From contig OY780938.1 of assembly GCA_963676045.1 (NCBI GenBank), positions 744,001-808,000 on the forward strand: 64,000 bases of DNA, given 5' to 3'. Both the position numbers and the translations under genes were made by a program. The DNA is from Methanogranum sp963676045. Lineage in GTDB: Archaea > Thermoplasmatota > Thermoplasmata > Methanomassiliicoccales > Methanomethylophilaceae. Position 1 is the stretch's first letter, and every line of letters starts with the position of its first letter. Shown one piece after another: positions 63,200 to 64,000 of this stretch. The notes below the pieces were generated by a model that worked only from the letters and a program-made list of their open reading frames with translations, was not told the origin of the DNA and ran no database searches.

Positions 63200-64000
63200 A
63201 TGATAAAGCAGGTCCGCGCTAATTATGATGCGCCTATTATTGAAAAAGAGGTCCAGGATTACTGGAACTCAATACACGCCTATGAGAAGACCAAGGCCCT
63301 TAGAGCCAACGGAGAGAAGTTCTATTTTGTTGATGGACCGCCATATACTTCTGGTAACGTCCATCTTGGTACTGCTCTGAACAAGACGATAAAGGATATC
63401 CTGATCAGATATTGGAGAATGAACGGCTACAATGTCCGCGATCAACCTGGATTCGATATGCATGGTCTGCCTATCGAGGTACAGGTCGAAAAGAAGATAG
63501 GTGTCCACTCCAAGAAAGAGATCGAGGAAGAAGGCATAGACAAATTCATCGATGCCTGTAAGAAACATGCATTCGCCCTTCACGGCGACATGACCGAGCA
63601 ATTCAAGGACCTCGGCGTATGGATGGATTGGGACCATCCCTACCAGACGCTAAGATCGGATTTCATGGAATCTGCATGGTGGACAGTAGAGCGTGCATAC
63701 CAGCGCGGACTCTTGAGACCATCCAACAGGGTTGTGACATGGTGTCCCAGATGCGAGACGGCACTTGCTGAAGCAGAGATAGAATACTGGGATGAGACCG
63801 ACCCCTCGGTAATGGTGAGATTCCCCCTTAAGAAGGACGACAGGATCTCGCTTGTAATATGGACGACAACGCCTTGGACGTTGCCTGCCAACATGGCAGT
63901 AGCGGCCCATCCCGATTACGGATATGCGAAGGTCTTGCTATCTGGCGAGAATGGGTCCGAGACCGTGATCTGCATGGAATCCCAGATAGACCATGTGATG
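63200..64000 (+). CDS. ileS: Isoleucyl-tRNA synthetase, N-terminal part (cut by window edge)
   Basis: A class I synthetase with 267 codons visible from ATG 63200. The HIGH-like motif is in PPYTSGNVHLGTALNK (about residues 47-62), the zinc-type CPRC segment (VTWCPRCETALAE) lies near 181, and the editing-domain start TTTPWTLPANMA near 223. Family length is about 1000 aa, so most lies beyond the window. A TATA-like AGTATATAATC is about 60 bases upstream. Confidence 0.97.
   Translation, partial: MIKQVRANYDAPIIEKEVQDYWNSIHAYEKTKALRANGEKFYFVDGPPYTSGNVHLGTALNKTIKDILIRYWRMNGYNVRDQPGFDMHGLPIEVQVEKKIGVHSKKEIEEEGIDKFIDACKKHAFALHGDMTEQFKDLGVWMDWDHPYQTLRSDFMESAWWTVERAYQRGLLRPSNRVVTWCPRCETALAEAEIEYWDETDPSVMVRFPLKKDDRISLVIWTTTPWTLPANMAVAAHPDYGYAKVLLSGENGSETVICMESQIDHVM

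Noticed and set aside
1..64000. CRISPR arrays, insertion sequences, prophage or rRNA
   Set aside because: No regularly spaced repeats, transposase or integrase proteins, or rRNA-like sequence were seen on reading the window; short elements could still be missed without a search.

Overview
This 64 kb window is archaeal and comes from a methylotrophic methanogen, most likely of the order Methanomassiliicoccales. The evidence is a complete pyrrolysine (Pyl) system (pylT, pylS, pylB, pylC, pylD), an adjacent ramA, and mono-, di- and trimethylamine methyltransferase genes that each carry one in-frame TAG. The pyrrolysyl-tRNA synthetase lacks the N-terminal tRNA-binding domain, and tRNA-Pyl has the compact D arm known from that order. 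Archaeal S-adenosylmethionine synthetase, FEN-1, L40e, HypA/HypD, NikR and an HdrD-like protein agree. All 65 complete protein genes called here end in TGA or TAA; the only in-frame TAGs are the four Pyl codons.

Layout. 1-9.1 kb: sulfur, Fe-S and metal genes (a transsulfuration enzyme cut by the left edge, a CobW-type GTPase, a DUF318-type permease, and a minus-strand cluster nifS-nifU-cysK-unknown-Rrf2 regulator), then two coupled unknown ORFs. 9.3-16.7 kb: a YczE-like membrane protein, a HEPN-like protein, a flavodoxin, cobaltochelatase CbiK, a bacterial-type ThrRS, an HdrD-like Fe-S protein and an iron-sulfur flavoprotein. 16.6-22.8 kb: a ChlI/ChlD-like chelatase ATPase pair, PLP synthase PdxST and a 14-TM MFS exporter.

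22.9-38.3 kb is the methylamine region, all on the minus strand. In transcription order it holds (i) mtbC-mtbB-mttB-mttC-DMT permease-103-aa winged-helix-like protein-45-aa single-TM protein, closed by a hairpin terminator; (ii) mtmC-mtmB1; (iii) mtmB2-pylT-pylS-pylB-pylC-pylD-ramA, closed by a hairpin. The corrinoid proteins and methyltransferases move methyl groups from methylamines onto cobalt, PylBCD make pyrrolysine, PylS charges it onto pylT for the amber codons, and RamA reactivates oxidised corrinoid proteins. A potential three-way-junction RNA lies between the two mtmB paralogues.

38.7-64 kb is mostly core metabolism and information processing: an M18 aminopeptidase, a MenA/UbiE-like pair, a BASS-type transporter, a DUF1848 protein, alkylation repair (Ogt, AlkD), hydrogenase maturation (HypA, HypD), Nth, FolC, an AsnB-like PP-loop enzyme, NikR, topoisomerase I, enolase, a REC-DUF835 regulator, L40e, AdoMet synthetase, an HTH-CBS regulator, RNase Z, Rpe, FEN-1, and IleS cut by the right edge. 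I saw no rRNA, CRISPR array, insertion sequence or prophage. The only tRNA I could identify is pylT.
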